The translations under genes and the position numbers were made by a program. Shown here piece after piece: positions 25,289-33,997 of a stretch of 64,000 bases of DNA. Each line of letters opens with the position of its first letter. Position 1 is the first letter of the stretch. This DNA is from Anaerolineales bacterium (GTDB taxonomy: Bacteria > Chloroflexota > Anaerolineae > 4572-78 > J111). A model generated the notes under the pieces. That model made no database searches and had not been told where the DNA came from. It saw nothing but the letters and a program-made list of their open reading frames with translations. The stretch covers positions 124,001 to 188,000 of the forward strand of contig JACKAU010000007.1 in NCBI GenBank assembly GCA_020634855.1, read 5' to 3'.

Positions 25289-27034
25289 ATGACCCCACAA
25301 CTAAGTGATAGCCGCCTGGCGAACTTGGGAGCTAATACCATTCTGGAAGGCTTTGAGTTTTTTCAGACGCAGTTCAATGCCATTACCCGCCGGGCCAAAA
25401 AGCGATTTGAAACCAGAGACTGGGCTGGGATGCAGGATGACGCCACCGAACGACTGGATAGTCAAGATAAAATGGTCTACCAGATTGTTGATGAGGTCAG
25501 AGATCTGCTAGGCAACCGCTGCGAAAACAAATTGATTTGGGCCAGCATCAAGGCGGTCTACTCCGGTTTGATTGCCCATCGCGACAATTGGGAACTGGCC
25601 GAAACCTTTTACAACTCCGTCACCCGCCGTATTTTCACTACCTCGTCCGGGGTCGATCCTCAGGTTGAGTTTGTCGATACCGACTTCGAAGTGCCGCCCA
25701 CCAAAACCAAAACCCTGGTCTACCGCACCTACAACCGCAGCGACTCGATTTCGGCCTTGATTAGAACCATTATTCTCGATTATCAATTTCAAATCCCCTT
25801 TAAACACCTCGATCAGGATATTCACCACATCACCGACCGGCTAAAAACCCATCTGCGTGAAATTGGCGCGCTACAAGTGGTCGAGTGGGCCGAGATGATC
25901 AAGGCGGCTTTCTTCCGACGAAAAGCGGCTTACCTGGTGGGGCGGCTGTACAGCGGCTCCCATATAGTGCCCATTGTCATTGCCCTGCGCAGCTATAAAG
26001 ACGGCATTGTCGTCGACGCGCTACTACTGAACGAGGACGACGCCAGTATCCTTTTTAGCTTCGCCCGCTCCTACTTTCATATCGACGTGGATCGGCCTTA
26101 TGACCTGGTTCGCTTTTTGCGCTCCATTATGCCCCGCAAACGGATTGCTGAATTATACATCTCATTGGGTTACAACAAACACGGCAAAACAGAACTGTAT
26201 CGCGACATTTTGCACCACTTTGCTTACACCAACAATAAGTTTGAAATTGCTCGCGGCCAGCGCGGCATGGTCATGGTTACCTTTACCATGCCCGATTATG
26301 ATATCATTATCAAGATTATCAAAGATCGCTTCGATCCTCCCAAAAAGACCAATCACCAGGCGGTCAAAGACAAATATTATCTGGTCTTTATGCATGATCG
26401 CGCCGGCCGGCTGATCGATGCTCAAAAGTTCGAGCGTCTGAAATTCGACCGGCAATATTTTTCCGAAGACCTGCTGGAGGAGTTACAAGCTGTTGCCGCC
26501 AACGCGGTGGAGGTGACCGAAGATGCAGTTACCATCAGCTTAGCTTACATCGAGCGCCGGGTGATTCCGCTCAATATCTACGTCAACGAAGCCGATGAGG
26601 AGGCCGCCCGAACCTCGGTCATCGACTACGGCAACGCCATCAAAGACTTGGCTAACACCAACATCTTCCCCGGCGACCTGCTGCTGAAAAACTTTGGCGT
26701 GTCGCGGCATGGGCGCGTCTTATTTTATGATTACGATGAGATCAGCCTGATCACCGACTGTAAATTTAGACGCATGCCGCCGGCTCGCTCCTATGTAGAC
26801 GAATTTTCTGACGAACCGTGGTTTGCCTATGACGAGGACGATATCTTTCCGGAGCAGTTCCCGCAATTTTTAGGGCTACGCGACGATTTACGCGATGTGT
26901 TTATCAAACACCATTCCGATCTGTTCGAGGCTACTTACTGGAAGAAAATCCAAGAGCAACTGAACAATGGCAATATCCCGTTGATTTACCCCTACAGCAA
27001 CGAAAAACGGCTGTACCCTGACAACGGATATTAA
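25289..27034 (+). CDS. aceK: Isocitrate dehydrogenase kinase/phosphatase
   Basis: AceK phosphorylates and dephosphorylates isocitrate dehydrogenase, sending isocitrate to the glyoxylate shunt. The product (582 aa from this start) matches the family's length and shows FEFFQTQFNAITRRAKKRFE, the kinase region near GQRGMVMVTFTMPDYDIIIK, the LANTNIFPGDLLLKNFG block and FYDYDEISL. I chose ATG 25289 because GAGAGGAG lies 4-5 bases upstream; a start at 25271 would overlap that site. In enterobacteria the gene is in aceBAK; here it is alone, with no isocitrate lyase or malate synthase in the window. Horizontal origin is possible but not shown. Confidence 0.95.
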   Translation: MTPQLSDSRLANLGANTILEGFEFFQTQFNAITRRAKKRFETRDWAGMQDDATERLDSQDKMVYQIVDEVRDLLGNRCENKLIWASIKAVYSGLIAHRDNWELAETFYNSVTRRIFTTSSGVDPQVEFVDTDFEVPPTKTKTLVYRTYNRSDSISALIRTIILDYQFQIPFKHLDQDIHHITDRLKTHLREIGALQVVEWAEMIKAAFFRRKAAYLVGRLYSGSHIVPIVIALRSYKDGIVVDALLLNEDDASILFSFARSYFHIDVDRPYDLVRFLRSIMPRKRIAELYISLGYNKHGKTELYRDILHHFAYTNNKFEIARGQRGMVMVTFTMPDYDIIIKIIKDRFDPPKKTNHQAVKDKYYLVFMHDRAGRLIDAQKFERLKFDRQYFSEDLLEELQAVAANAVEVTEDAVTISLAYIERRVIPLNIYVNEADEEAARTSVIDYGNAIKDLANTNIFPGDLLLKNFGVSRHGRVLFYDYDEISLITDCKFRRMPPARSYVDEFSDEPWFAYDEDDIFPEQFPQFLGLRDDLRDVFIKHHSDLFEATYWKKIQEQLNNGNIPLIYPYSNEKRLYPDNGY

Positions 27035-27062
27035 CGTTTTTTAAACCGCTATCTATTTTTAC

Positions 27063-27090
27063 TTGCCATGCCGTCTCTTTCGTGTATAAT
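27063..27090 (+). promoter_or_regulatory. Sigma-70 promoter downstream of aceK
   Basis: TTGCCA (27063-27068) and TATAAT (27085-27090) with a 16-base spacer. Transcription would begin near 27097 with no reading frame ahead of the terminator at 27219-27245. Confidence 0.6.
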
Positions 27091-27096
27091 TTAGAG

Positions 27097-27245
27097 CAAT
27101 CCGATTTTTTATATTATCATTAATAAATATTGTACTATTTTCCTAGCAAAATATTCCGATGGCGGGACTCCATGATGCCTGTGAAAATATCACGTCGTTA
27201 ACTTCGTACAGATTTTAGAGCCCCAGTTTGTCTGCGGGCTTTTTT
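27097..27245 (+). ncRNA. Candidate small RNA or attenuated leader
   Basis: A good promoter (27063-27090) and an intrinsic terminator (27219-27245) bound about 150 bases with no plausible coding frame. The gene downstream, korA, starts 410 bases later, so this is either a free small RNA or an early-terminated leader. I do not recognise a known RNA family. Confidence 0.45.
27219..27245 (+). terminator. Intrinsic terminator
   Basis: AGCCC-CAG pairs with CTG-c-GGGCT around a TTTGT loop, directly followed by six T. It ends the candidate small RNA and would also stop read-through from aceK. Confidence 0.75.
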
Positions 27246-27282
27246 CATTAAGGTCGTATCACCTCAATCAGCAGCGCCGTTT

Positions 27283-27308
27283 GTAGGACAAACTTAAGTT
27301 TGTCTTAC
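27283..27308. repeat. 26-bp palindromic repeat, copy B
   Basis: Same palindrome as 16666-16691 (GTAGGACAAACT, 2-base centre, AGTTTGTCTTAC here, one mismatch in the arms). From 27309 to 27655 I see no further gene or structure I can support; a 73-codon minus-strand frame there looks spurious. Confidence 0.65.
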
Positions 27309-27655
27309 CCGCTCTCCGAATTATTGAGATGATACATAAGGGACAATTAATTTAGACGGTAAAAATTAAATTTCTGCCACGGCTCGAATAAGACCAAGCC
27401 CAAAGTAACCCACCTTCATCTCCTTTCCTTACCCCATCGTTCCTCCCACCTTTCCATAAACCCTTGTAACGGCTCAGGTGACGGGCATTTCTGTCGCACA
27501 AGACAAGCAGCAGGTATAGCCAAAGATTAATCAGGCGACGCCCCCATTTGCTTGTCTGTGAAACAGCTACCAAATAAGGTTGTAAACTCCGGAGAGGAGA
27601 TGCAGTTTGCAGTTAAGTGCTAACCTATCAATTTGTAAAATGTGGAGGATAATTT

Positions 27656-29521
27656 ATGCCCGAAAGTAAACAACATATAGAGTACCAAGACATCGAGTCG
27701 GTCATCATCCGCTTTGCCGGCGACTCCGGCGACGGGATGCAGTTGACCGGGTTGCAATTTAGCAACACCTCGGCTGTTTTTGGTAACGATATCAGCACCT
27801 TGCCCGATTTCCCGGCCGAGATCAGAGCGCCGGCCGGCACGCTGGCCGGGGTTAGTGGGTTTCAGGTCAACTTCTCCAGCGAGGAGATTCTCACTCCTGG
27901 CGATGCCCCGCAGGTGTTGGTCGCCATGAACCCGGCCGCCCTCAAGGCCAACCTGATCGATCTGGAGCCAGGCGGTAAGATTATTGTCAATACCGATGCC
28001 TTTAACAATGCCAATCTCAAAAAGGCCGATTACGACAGTAATCCTCTGGAAGACGGCAGCTTAGACGGCTACGATGTCTACGAACTGCCGATTACCACGC
28101 TGAACCGCAACGCGCTGGCCGAGCTTGAGGGCCTATCAACCCGCGACAAAGATCGCTGCAAAAACTTCTTTTCGCTGGGCTTGACCTTCTGGATTTACGA
28201 CCGGCCGTTGGATACGACCCTCACCTATATTGAAAAGAAATTTGCCAAAGACCCGCTGCTGGTCGACGCCAACAAACGAGCTTTGATTGCCGGCTACGAC
28301 GTCGGCCACAACACCGAGGCCTTTCAAACCCGTTTCCATATTCAGCCCGCCCATCTCAAAACCGGGGTCTATCGCCGCATTACCGGCAACGAAGCCCTGG
28401 CTCTGGGCATGATTACGGCTGCCCAAAAAGCCGGCAAGCCACTCTTTTATGGCTCGTATCCCATCACCCCGGCCAGCGATATTTTGCACAACCTGGCCAA
28501 CCAAAAGCAGTTCGATGTCCGCACCTTCCAGGCCGAAGATGAGATCGCGGCGATGGGATCGACCATCGGCGCGGCTTTCGGCGGAGCGATGGCCGCCACC
28601 GGCACCAGCGGTCCCGGCGTAGCCCTCAAAAGCGAGGCGATCAACCTGGCCTTGGTATTGGAACTGCCAATGGTCATCATCAATGTTCAGCGCGGCGGCC
28701 CCAGCACCGGGCTGCCGACCAAAACCGAGCAGTCGGACCTACTGCAAGCCATGTTTGGGCGCAACGGCGAAAGCCCGGTGCCGGTTATCGCCCCGGCTAC
28801 ACCCGGCGACTGCTTCTTCATGGCCGTTGAAGCCTTTCGCATGGCCGTTCGGGCGATGACCCCGGTCTTTATTTTAAGTGACGGTTATCTGGGCAACAGC
28901 GCCGAACCGTGGCTCATCCCCGATCCCGACGACATTGCGCCGATTATCGTCAAACATCCGTCCGAACCCGCCAACGGCGCAGCGCCCTTCGAGCCTTACA
29001 AACGCGACCCCGAAACCGGCGCCAGACCGTGGGCCATTCCCGGCACACCCGGCCTGGAGCATCGCCTGGGTGGCCTGGGCAAACAGCCCGACACCGGCAA
29101 CGTCTCCTACATGCCGCTCGATCACGAGCAGATGGTCAAAGATCGGGCCGAAAAAATAGCCAAGCTAGCCGACTATATACCGCCTCAAACCCTCATCGGC
29201 CCGGAAGAAGGCGACCTGCTGGTGGTCAGTTGGGGCAGTACCTTAGGCGCGGTTCGCTCGGCGGTCAAACGGGTGCAGGGCCAGGCTTACGCCGTTTCCC
29301 ACGCCCACATTCGCTATCTGAACCCGTTCCCCAGAAACCTGGACAGCATCGTCCGCCGCTTCGACCGGATTCTGGTGCCGGAAATGAACCTGGGGCAGCT
29401 GATCTTCCTGCTGCGGGGGCGCTACGGCTTGGAAACGCCCTTTGTCCCGTATCCCAAAGTACAAGGCCGGCCCTTCACCATTAGAGAAGTGACCGAGAAA
29501 ATCCTGTCGTTGGTCGAGTAA
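27656..29521 (+). CDS. korA: 2-oxoglutarate:ferredoxin oxidoreductase, fused gamma-alpha subunit
   Basis: With the next gene it forms an oxygen-sensitive, CoA-dependent enzyme that oxidises 2-oxoglutarate to succinyl-CoA and reduces ferredoxin. The N-terminal 190 residues are the gamma domain (RFAGDSGDGMQLTG); from about residue 240 comes the alpha/pyrimidine-binding part (MITAAQKAGKPLFYGSYPITP, FQAEDEIAAMGS, TSGPGVALKSEA, PTKTEQSDLLQA). The C-terminus ends with a TKL-like alpha domain. At 621 aa it is the fused type common in Actinobacteria and Chloroflexi. GTGGAGGA lies upstream of the ATG. Substrate choice over pyruvate is inferred from the gene pair. Confidence 0.93.
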   Translation: MPESKQHIEYQDIESVIIRFAGDSGDGMQLTGLQFSNTSAVFGNDISTLPDFPAEIRAPAGTLAGVSGFQVNFSSEEILTPGDAPQVLVAMNPAALKANLIDLEPGGKIIVNTDAFNNANLKKADYDSNPLEDGSLDGYDVYELPITTLNRNALAELEGLSTRDKDRCKNFFSLGLTFWIYDRPLDTTLTYIEKKFAKDPLLVDANKRALIAGYDVGHNTEAFQTRFHIQPAHLKTGVYRRITGNEALALGMITAAQKAGKPLFYGSYPITPASDILHNLANQKQFDVRTFQAEDEIAAMGSTIGAAFGGAMAATGTSGPGVALKSEAINLALVLELPMVIINVQRGGPSTGLPTKTEQSDLLQAMFGRNGESPVPVIAPATPGDCFFMAVEAFRMAVRAMTPVFILSDGYLGNSAEPWLIPDPDDIAPIIVKHPSEPANGAAPFEPYKRDPETGARPWAIPGTPGLEHRLGGLGKQPDTGNVSYMPLDHEQMVKDRAEKIAKLADYIPPQTLIGPEEGDLLVVSWGSTLGAVRSAVKRVQGQAYAVSHAHIRYLNPFPRNLDSIVRRFDRILVPEMNLGQLIFLLRGRYGLETPFVPYPKVQGRPFTIREVTEKILSLVE

Positions 29522-29556
29522 GACATTAATACAGAGCATACACACGGAGAAAAATA

Positions 29557-30588
29557 ATGAGCGAACCTATCAAACTTACCCGTAAAGATTTCTCGTCGGA
29601 CCAGGCGGTCCGCTGGTGCCCCGGTTGCGGCGATTACGCCATCTTAGCCCAAATGCAGAAGACACTGCCGGATTTAGGCGTTCCCAAAGAAAATATCGTC
29701 TTCATCTCCGGCATCGGCTGCTCCAGTCGATTCCCCTACTATATGAACACCTACGGCATTCACTCCATCCACGGCCGCGCCCCCACCCTGGCTTCCGGCC
29801 TGAAGCTGGCCAATCCCGAACTGAGCGTCTGGATTATCACCGGCGACGGCGACAGCCTCTCTATCGGCGGCAACCATCTGATCCATATTCTGCGCCGTAA
29901 TATCGATGTCAACATCGTCCTGTTCAACAACCGGATTTACGGCCTGACTAAGGGCCAGTATTCGCCCACCTCGCTGCAAGGGCACAAAACCAAATCATCG
30001 CCGATGGGATCGGTTGAGCAGCCGCTTAACCCGCTGTCGGTCGCCGTTGGCACCGAGGCCACCTTCATCGCCCGCACCATCGACACCAACGTCAAGCACA
30101 TGGGCGAGGTCTTCAGACGAGCCGCGGCCCACAAAGGCACATCGTTTGTGGAAGTCTACCAAAACTGCGTCATCTTCAACGATGGCGCCTGGGGCTACGC
30201 CACCGACAACCAAACCAAAGAGGATCACATCCTTGAGTTGGAAGACGGCCAGCCCTTGATTTTCGGCAAAGAGCGCGACAAGGGCATTCGCTTGAACGGC
30301 CTGACCCCGGAAGTCGTGTCGCTGGCCGACGTCTCACCGGATGAGCTGCTGGTTCACGATGAAGACGGCCCGGCCAGCCTGGCCTTCTTTCTCAGCCGCA
30401 TGCGCCAGCCCGCCTTCCCCGAACCGATCGGGGTCTTCCGCGACGTCCAAAAAATTCCTTACGAAGAGGGCGTCCTCAGCCAGATCGATCAAGCCGTAGC
30501 CACCCGGGGCAAAGGCGATCTGCGCAAACTCCTCCTCGCATCCGATACCTGGGAAGTGGGTCCCGAACACACCAACGGACACAACTAG
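29557..30588 (+). CDS. korB: 2-oxoglutarate:ferredoxin oxidoreductase beta subunit
   Basis: The TPP- and 4Fe-4S-binding partner of KorA. WCPGCGDYA gives two cluster cysteines and GIGCSSR another; the TPP motif is GDGDSLSIGGNHLIH followed by VLFNN. YGLTKGQYSPTS contacts the cofactor in the family. The 343 aa length is normal for the KorB of fused-KorA systems. It follows korA by 35 bases with GGAG before the ATG, so the pair is one operon. Ferredoxin genes are not in the window. Confidence 0.95.
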   Translation: MSEPIKLTRKDFSSDQAVRWCPGCGDYAILAQMQKTLPDLGVPKENIVFISGIGCSSRFPYYMNTYGIHSIHGRAPTLASGLKLANPELSVWIITGDGDSLSIGGNHLIHILRRNIDVNIVLFNNRIYGLTKGQYSPTSLQGHKTKSSPMGSVEQPLNPLSVAVGTEATFIARTIDTNVKHMGEVFRRAAAHKGTSFVEVYQNCVIFNDGAWGYATDNQTKEDHILELEDGQPLIFGKERDKGIRLNGLTPEVVSLADVSPDELLVHDEDGPASLAFFLSRMRQPAFPEPIGVFRDVQKIPYEEGVLSQIDQAVATRGKGDLRKLLLASDTWEVGPEHTNGHN

Positions 30589-30599
30589 CCTAAACCGTA

Positions 30600-30640
30600 G
30601 GACGTGGGGCGTGGAAATGTACGTCCCACGCCCTACGTCC
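30600..30640 (+). repeat. 15-bp hairpin between korB and queG
   Basis: GGACGTGGGGCGTGG (30600-30614) pairs with 30626-30640 over 15 positions including one G-U, loop of 11. There is no T tract after it, so it is a structured element rather than a standard terminator. It ends 8 bases before the queG start and could hinder translation initiation there. Confidence 0.55.
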
Positions 30641-30648
30641 CCCGCGCC

Positions 30649-31743
30649 ATGTCGCTTACCCAACGCATCAAAGAAAAAGCCTATGATCTGGGCTTCGACC
30701 TGATCGGTATTGCCCCGGCCGAACGCGCGCCCCACGCCGAGCCCTATCGCCGCTGGCTGGCCAACAATTATCAAGCCGATATGCAGTGGCTGGCCCGCGA
30801 TCCGCAGCGCCGCGAAGACCCGCGCGGCGTGGTTGACGGCGCGCAAGCGGTGGTAGTGGTCGGGCTATCATACTTCAGGCTCGATCCGCCGACCGACCTG
30901 TGGCGCGATCCTTCGCGCGGGCGTATCGCTCGTTACGCCTGGGGCCTCGACTACCACGACGTCATTCTGCCCCGGCTCCGCGCCCTGGGCGACTTCATCG
31001 AGCAGGAGACCGGCCGGCCGCTCCGCCAACGATCATACGTCGATACCGGTCCCATCCTCGAGCGCGACTTTGCCGCCCAGGCCGGCCTGGGTTTCATCGG
31101 CAAAAACACGCTGCTGATCAGCCCGAAGTTGGGGTCTTATCTATTCTTGGGGGAAATCCTGGTCGATTTGGATCTGGAGATTGACGAACCCGCCTCCGAT
31201 GGTGGTGCGACCTGCCGGGTCAGTTTACCCGGCGAGGCGAAGCGGCTCGGCACTTGTGGCAACTGTACTCGCTGTCTGGACATCTGCCCCACGCACGCCT
31301 TTCCGGCCCCGTACATTCTGGACAGCCGACGCTGCATCTCCTACCTAACCATCGAGCTGCGGGGAGCGATCCCGCCGGAGCTGCGCCCACTGCTAAAGAA
31401 CTGGATTTTCGGGTGTGATGAATGTCAGGAGGTTTGTCCGTGGGTGCGCCGTTATAGCCATCCCGGCCGCGCGGATTTCCTCCGCTACGATCCCGAATGG
31501 ATCGCGCCCAAGCTGGTCGATTTGATGGTGCTGACCGAAGAGGGGTTCCGCGCCCGTTTCAAAGGGACGCCCCTAAAGCGCACCAAGCGGCGTGGTCTGC
31601 TGCGCAACGTCGCAGTGGCGTTGGGCAACTGGGGCAGCCCGACGGCGCTACCGGCCTTGGAGCAGGCGTTCCAAGACCCTGAACCGCTCATCCGCGAGCA
31701 TGCGGCCTGGGCCATTGAGCGCATACGCGACAGAATGTCATAG
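30649..31743 (+). CDS. queG: Epoxyqueuosine reductase
   Basis: Last step of queuosine synthesis on tRNA: cobalamin-dependent reduction of epoxyqueuosine. QueG landmarks: RIKEKAYDLGFDLIGIAPA at the N-terminus, YVDTGPILERD, AQAGLGFIGKNTLLI, two ferredoxin-like cluster motifs CGNCTRCLDICP and CDECQEVCPW, and a C-terminal HEAT-like repeat region (RNVAVALGNWGSPTALPALE). The ATG at 30649 begins exactly at MSLTQRIKEKA; an earlier in-frame GTG at 30604 would lie inside the hairpin. No other que gene is present in the window. Confidence 0.95.
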   Translation: MSLTQRIKEKAYDLGFDLIGIAPAERAPHAEPYRRWLANNYQADMQWLARDPQRREDPRGVVDGAQAVVVVGLSYFRLDPPTDLWRDPSRGRIARYAWGLDYHDVILPRLRALGDFIEQETGRPLRQRSYVDTGPILERDFAAQAGLGFIGKNTLLISPKLGSYLFLGEILVDLDLEIDEPASDGGATCRVSLPGEAKRLGTCGNCTRCLDICPTHAFPAPYILDSRRCISYLTIELRGAIPPELRPLLKNWIFGCDECQEVCPWVRRYSHPGRADFLRYDPEWIAPKLVDLMVLTEEGFRARFKGTPLKRTKRRGLLRNVAVALGNWGSPTALPALEQAFQDPEPLIREHAAWAIERIRDRMS

Positions 31744-31809
31744 CTTTTACCCTATTCGCACGGCCCTAATGAAGTCGAGCATTTAATCGGCGTACAAACT
31801 TGCCGTCCC

Positions 31810-31935
31810 CCGCAGCACGGGCCTGAAGACCCGTGCTGAGAGAGCGAAGCCCTTTCGGGCTAGGTGTTCGCCATCTGAGGGCGCTTTAGCGTCCTTCGCT
31901 CTTTCAGCGCGATGGCTTTAGCCTCGCGCCCTCCG
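31810..31935. repeat. Cluster of hairpins downstream of queG
   Basis: Three stem-loops follow in 125 bases: CAGCACGGG at 31813-31821 with complement 31830-31838; a GCGAA...TTCGC stem with GCCC/GGGC inside near 31843-31871; and GCGCGA at 31907-31912 with TCGCGC at 31924-31929. It lies between convergent queG and the PIG-L gene. It may be a composite dispersed repeat or a bidirectional terminator without T tracts. Confidence 0.5.
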
Positions 31936-31943
31936 GCTATCCA

Positions 31944-32678
31944 TTACGACGACCCCGGCAGCGACACCTCCAACTGAATGTGCAAAAACTCCTCTGCCGC
32001 GACCAAGCCGTGGGGTTCGGCGATGGTTCGCGCTCGCCAATGCAGTCGCTCCCCCATCCCGCCGGCGAAAGCGCTTTGCTGGCTCTGGTGGGCCAACAGC
32101 GCCTTGACCTTGACCTCTATCGTCGCGGCGATGTCAGAAATGTAGGTGGGCTGATCTGTGCCAAACAGCAGCGCGTCGCCCGGCTGCCACGGCGACAGCC
32201 CTTCCGCCACAATCTGCTCCCGGTAACATTGGGCAATCGTGGAAATAGGGAAGGCTGCGTCCAGCGCCAACTGACCAACGATCCGATGGTCGGCGTGCTG
32301 GCGTTTGAACCGTACAAAGGGGTCGTGGGTGAGGATGACCTCCGGCCGGGTGCGGCGGATGTGGCGCACAAACTCCCCGCGCAACGCCTTGTGATCAACG
32401 AAGCTGAGTTCGCTGTCCGGGTAGCGCAAAAAGGTGATATCCTCCACGCCCAGCGTCCGGCCGCTGTCGCGCTGCTCTTGCTCGCGGACGCGGATCAGAT
32501 GCTCGATATCTGCATTAATGTCCTGGCTGCCTTTATCACCGGAGGTGGTCACCACGAATGAGACGGTCGCGCCGTTCTGCACCCAGCGGCTGATGGTGCC
32601 GCCACAGTAATATTCGATGTCGTCAGGGTGGGCGACAATGGCCAGAGCACGTTGAGGGGTTAGAGTATCGATTAGCAT
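31944..32678 (-). CDS. PIG-L/LmbE-family zinc deacetylase
   Basis: Zn-dependent N-acetyl hydrolases acting on GlcNAc-type sugars, including bacillithiol and mycothiol precursors. The metal motif AHPDDIEYYCGGT is at residues about 17-29, and a second conserved histidine block is in HADHRIVGQLALDA; ILTHDPFVRFKRQHADH also fits. The 244-aa size is typical. The start ATG directly follows a run of tetranucleotide repeats instead of a Shine-Dalgarno sequence. The gene is the last of a three-gene minus-strand set with the SDR and a 97-aa protein. The true substrate is unknown. Confidence 0.92.
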   Translation of the reverse strand: MLIDTLTPQRALAIVAHPDDIEYYCGGTISRWVQNGATVSFVVTTSGDKGSQDINADIEHLIRVREQEQRDSGRTLGVEDITFLRYPDSELSFVDHKALRGEFVRHIRRTRPEVILTHDPFVRFKRQHADHRIVGQLALDAAFPISTIAQCYREQIVAEGLSPWQPGDALLFGTDQPTYISDIAATIEVKVKALLAHQSQQSAFAGGMGERLHWRARTIAEPHGLVAAEEFLHIQLEVSLPGSS

Positions 32679-32680
32679 TG

Positions 32681-32720
32681 GTTAGTTAGTTGGTTGGTTG
32701 GTTGGTTGGTTGGTTGGTTA
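32681..32720. repeat. TGGT tetranucleotide repeat at the PIG-L start
   Basis: Seven exact TGGT units (32691-32718) plus degenerate flanks fill the gap between the stop of the SDR gene (it overlaps the stop codon) and the ATG of the PIG-L gene. On the coding strand it reads as AACC units and occupies the ribosome-binding site. Confidence 0.85.
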
Positions 32721-33509
32721 GTAGCTTAAACAAATCTGATACAACTGTTCAATCGCGTCTTTGTTGGACGCGAATTGACAGGTTACTTCTTTCCGGCGGG
32801 CAAAGTATTTGCCGGTTTGTTGTTGGCCGGCCGGCTCGGTAGCCAGCCAGACGGGCGTCCTGGCTCCTTCGTCCGGCGATTCACTGCCGCCGAAGCCCAG
32901 GTTGTTGCTCAGCTTCGAGTTGACATCGCCGGGATGGCAGGCGTTGACCGCGATGCCCTGCGGCCTCAGCCGTTCGGCCCAGGCCACGGCCAGCATGCGG
33001 TTGGCCTGTTTCGATTGGCGATAGGCTTGGTTGTTGTTATACCGCCGGCGCTTGAACTCTAGGTCGTTCAGATCGAGGTCGCCGGCCCAGTAGCTGGCCA
33101 CCAGCACCACGCGGGCCGAGGCGGCCTGGTGGAGGGTCGGACGGAACGACTCGACCATCCAGAAATAACCCAACACATTAGTGGCGAACTGAAGCTCGAT
33201 GCCCTCCGGCGTTTCTTCGCGCCGGCGAGGCGTGATGGCCGCGTTATTAATCAAGACATCGAGCGGCCCACGCCACCGAGCCGCCAGCGCCTCGACCGAC
33301 GTCTTACGGGAGACATCGACCAACTCGTAACGGACGTCAGGATTGCCGGTGGCTTGCTTAATCGCCTCGACCGCCGATCGAGCCTTTGACTCATTGCGGC
33401 CAGCCAGCACTACGTGATATCGGTTACCGGCCAACTGTCGGGCTATCGCCTGGCCAATCGCGCCGGTGGCCCCGGTTACCAGAGCCACCGGTTTAGCGGG
33501 GTTGCTCAT
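32718..33509 (-). CDS. Short-chain dehydrogenase/reductase
   Basis: NAD(P)-dependent oxidoreductase of the classical/retinol-dehydrogenase-like SDR type. The cofactor motif TGATGAIG is at residues about 12-19 and the following NR-type loop (AGRNESKAR) suggests NADP(H). NNAA is present at about residue 87. The catalytic tetrad is S in VLVASYW and YRQSK (Tyr and Lys). The C-terminal region has NACHPGDVNS. Its ATG follows the stop of the 97-aa gene with no gap, so they are translated together. Substrate unknown. Confidence 0.93.
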   Translation of the reverse strand: MSNPAKPVALVTGATGAIGQAIARQLAGNRYHVVLAGRNESKARSAVEAIKQATGNPDVRYELVDVSRKTSVEALAARWRGPLDVLINNAAITPRRREETPEGIELQFATNVLGYFWMVESFRPTLHQAASARVVLVASYWAGDLDLNDLEFKRRRYNNNQAYRQSKQANRMLAVAWAERLRPQGIAVNACHPGDVNSKLSNNLGFGGSESPDEGARTPVWLATEPAGQQQTGKYFARRKEVTCQFASNKDAIEQLYQICLSY

Positions 33510-33803
33510 CTAGTTCGCCTGTAACAGGATCGACACAATCTCCATCCACTCTTCTTCAAGGGTATTGTTGGGCAGCGTCATGCCGTTGCGGTGATACCAA
33601 TAGGCCGCGTTACCCTTGTCGCCCTCCTGGCGATGGAGGTAGCCGTGTATCCGGATACTATAGCCATCGCTGAGCGGTTGGATTAAATCGTGAGCGGTAT
33701 CCCATTCGTCTTTAGCCGCCCACCACATAGCTTGCAGGGGTTGGCTAAGGCTGTCCGGGGGGTTGGATTGAGACAACGACTCTTTGAATTGATCGAACGT
33801 CAT
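33510..33803 (-). CDS. Small conserved protein of unknown function
   Basis: A 97-aa acidic, cytosolic protein (MTFDQFKESL at the start; IHGYLHRQEGDKGNAAYWYHR in its middle, shown here in part as LHRQEGDKGNAAYWYHR). I recall similar uncharacterised proteins with a YLHRKEGDxxNAxYWY-like core in cyanobacteria and Chloroflexi, but know no function. The TAG stop abuts the ATG of the SDR gene, and GGAGATC lies before its own ATG, so it heads a coupled SDR/PIG-L operon. Confidence 0.8.
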   Translation of the reverse strand: MTFDQFKESLSQSNPPDSLSQPLQAMWWAAKDEWDTAHDLIQPLSDGYSIRIHGYLHRQEGDKGNAAYWYHRNGMTLPNNTLEEEWMEIVSILLQAN

Positions 33804-33997
33804 TGTGGATCTCCTCTATCTCTCATAGATTGGTACCATCTGCCCCATATCTTAGACAGTTCGGGCCAGAAATGCAATTTCCGAGGCCAAACTAAGCGGC
33901 TACGCCAAGCTTCATTCTAAGTAGGCAACCAACCTACCCTTAATACAGAAACGCTAGTCTACGGCTTGCCCCTTCGCCTTTCTTCATTCTTCATTCT

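Noticed and set aside
27352..27573. 73-codon minus-strand reading frame before korA
   Set aside because: No ribosome site, no coding-type composition and no neighbour relation; intergenic noise.
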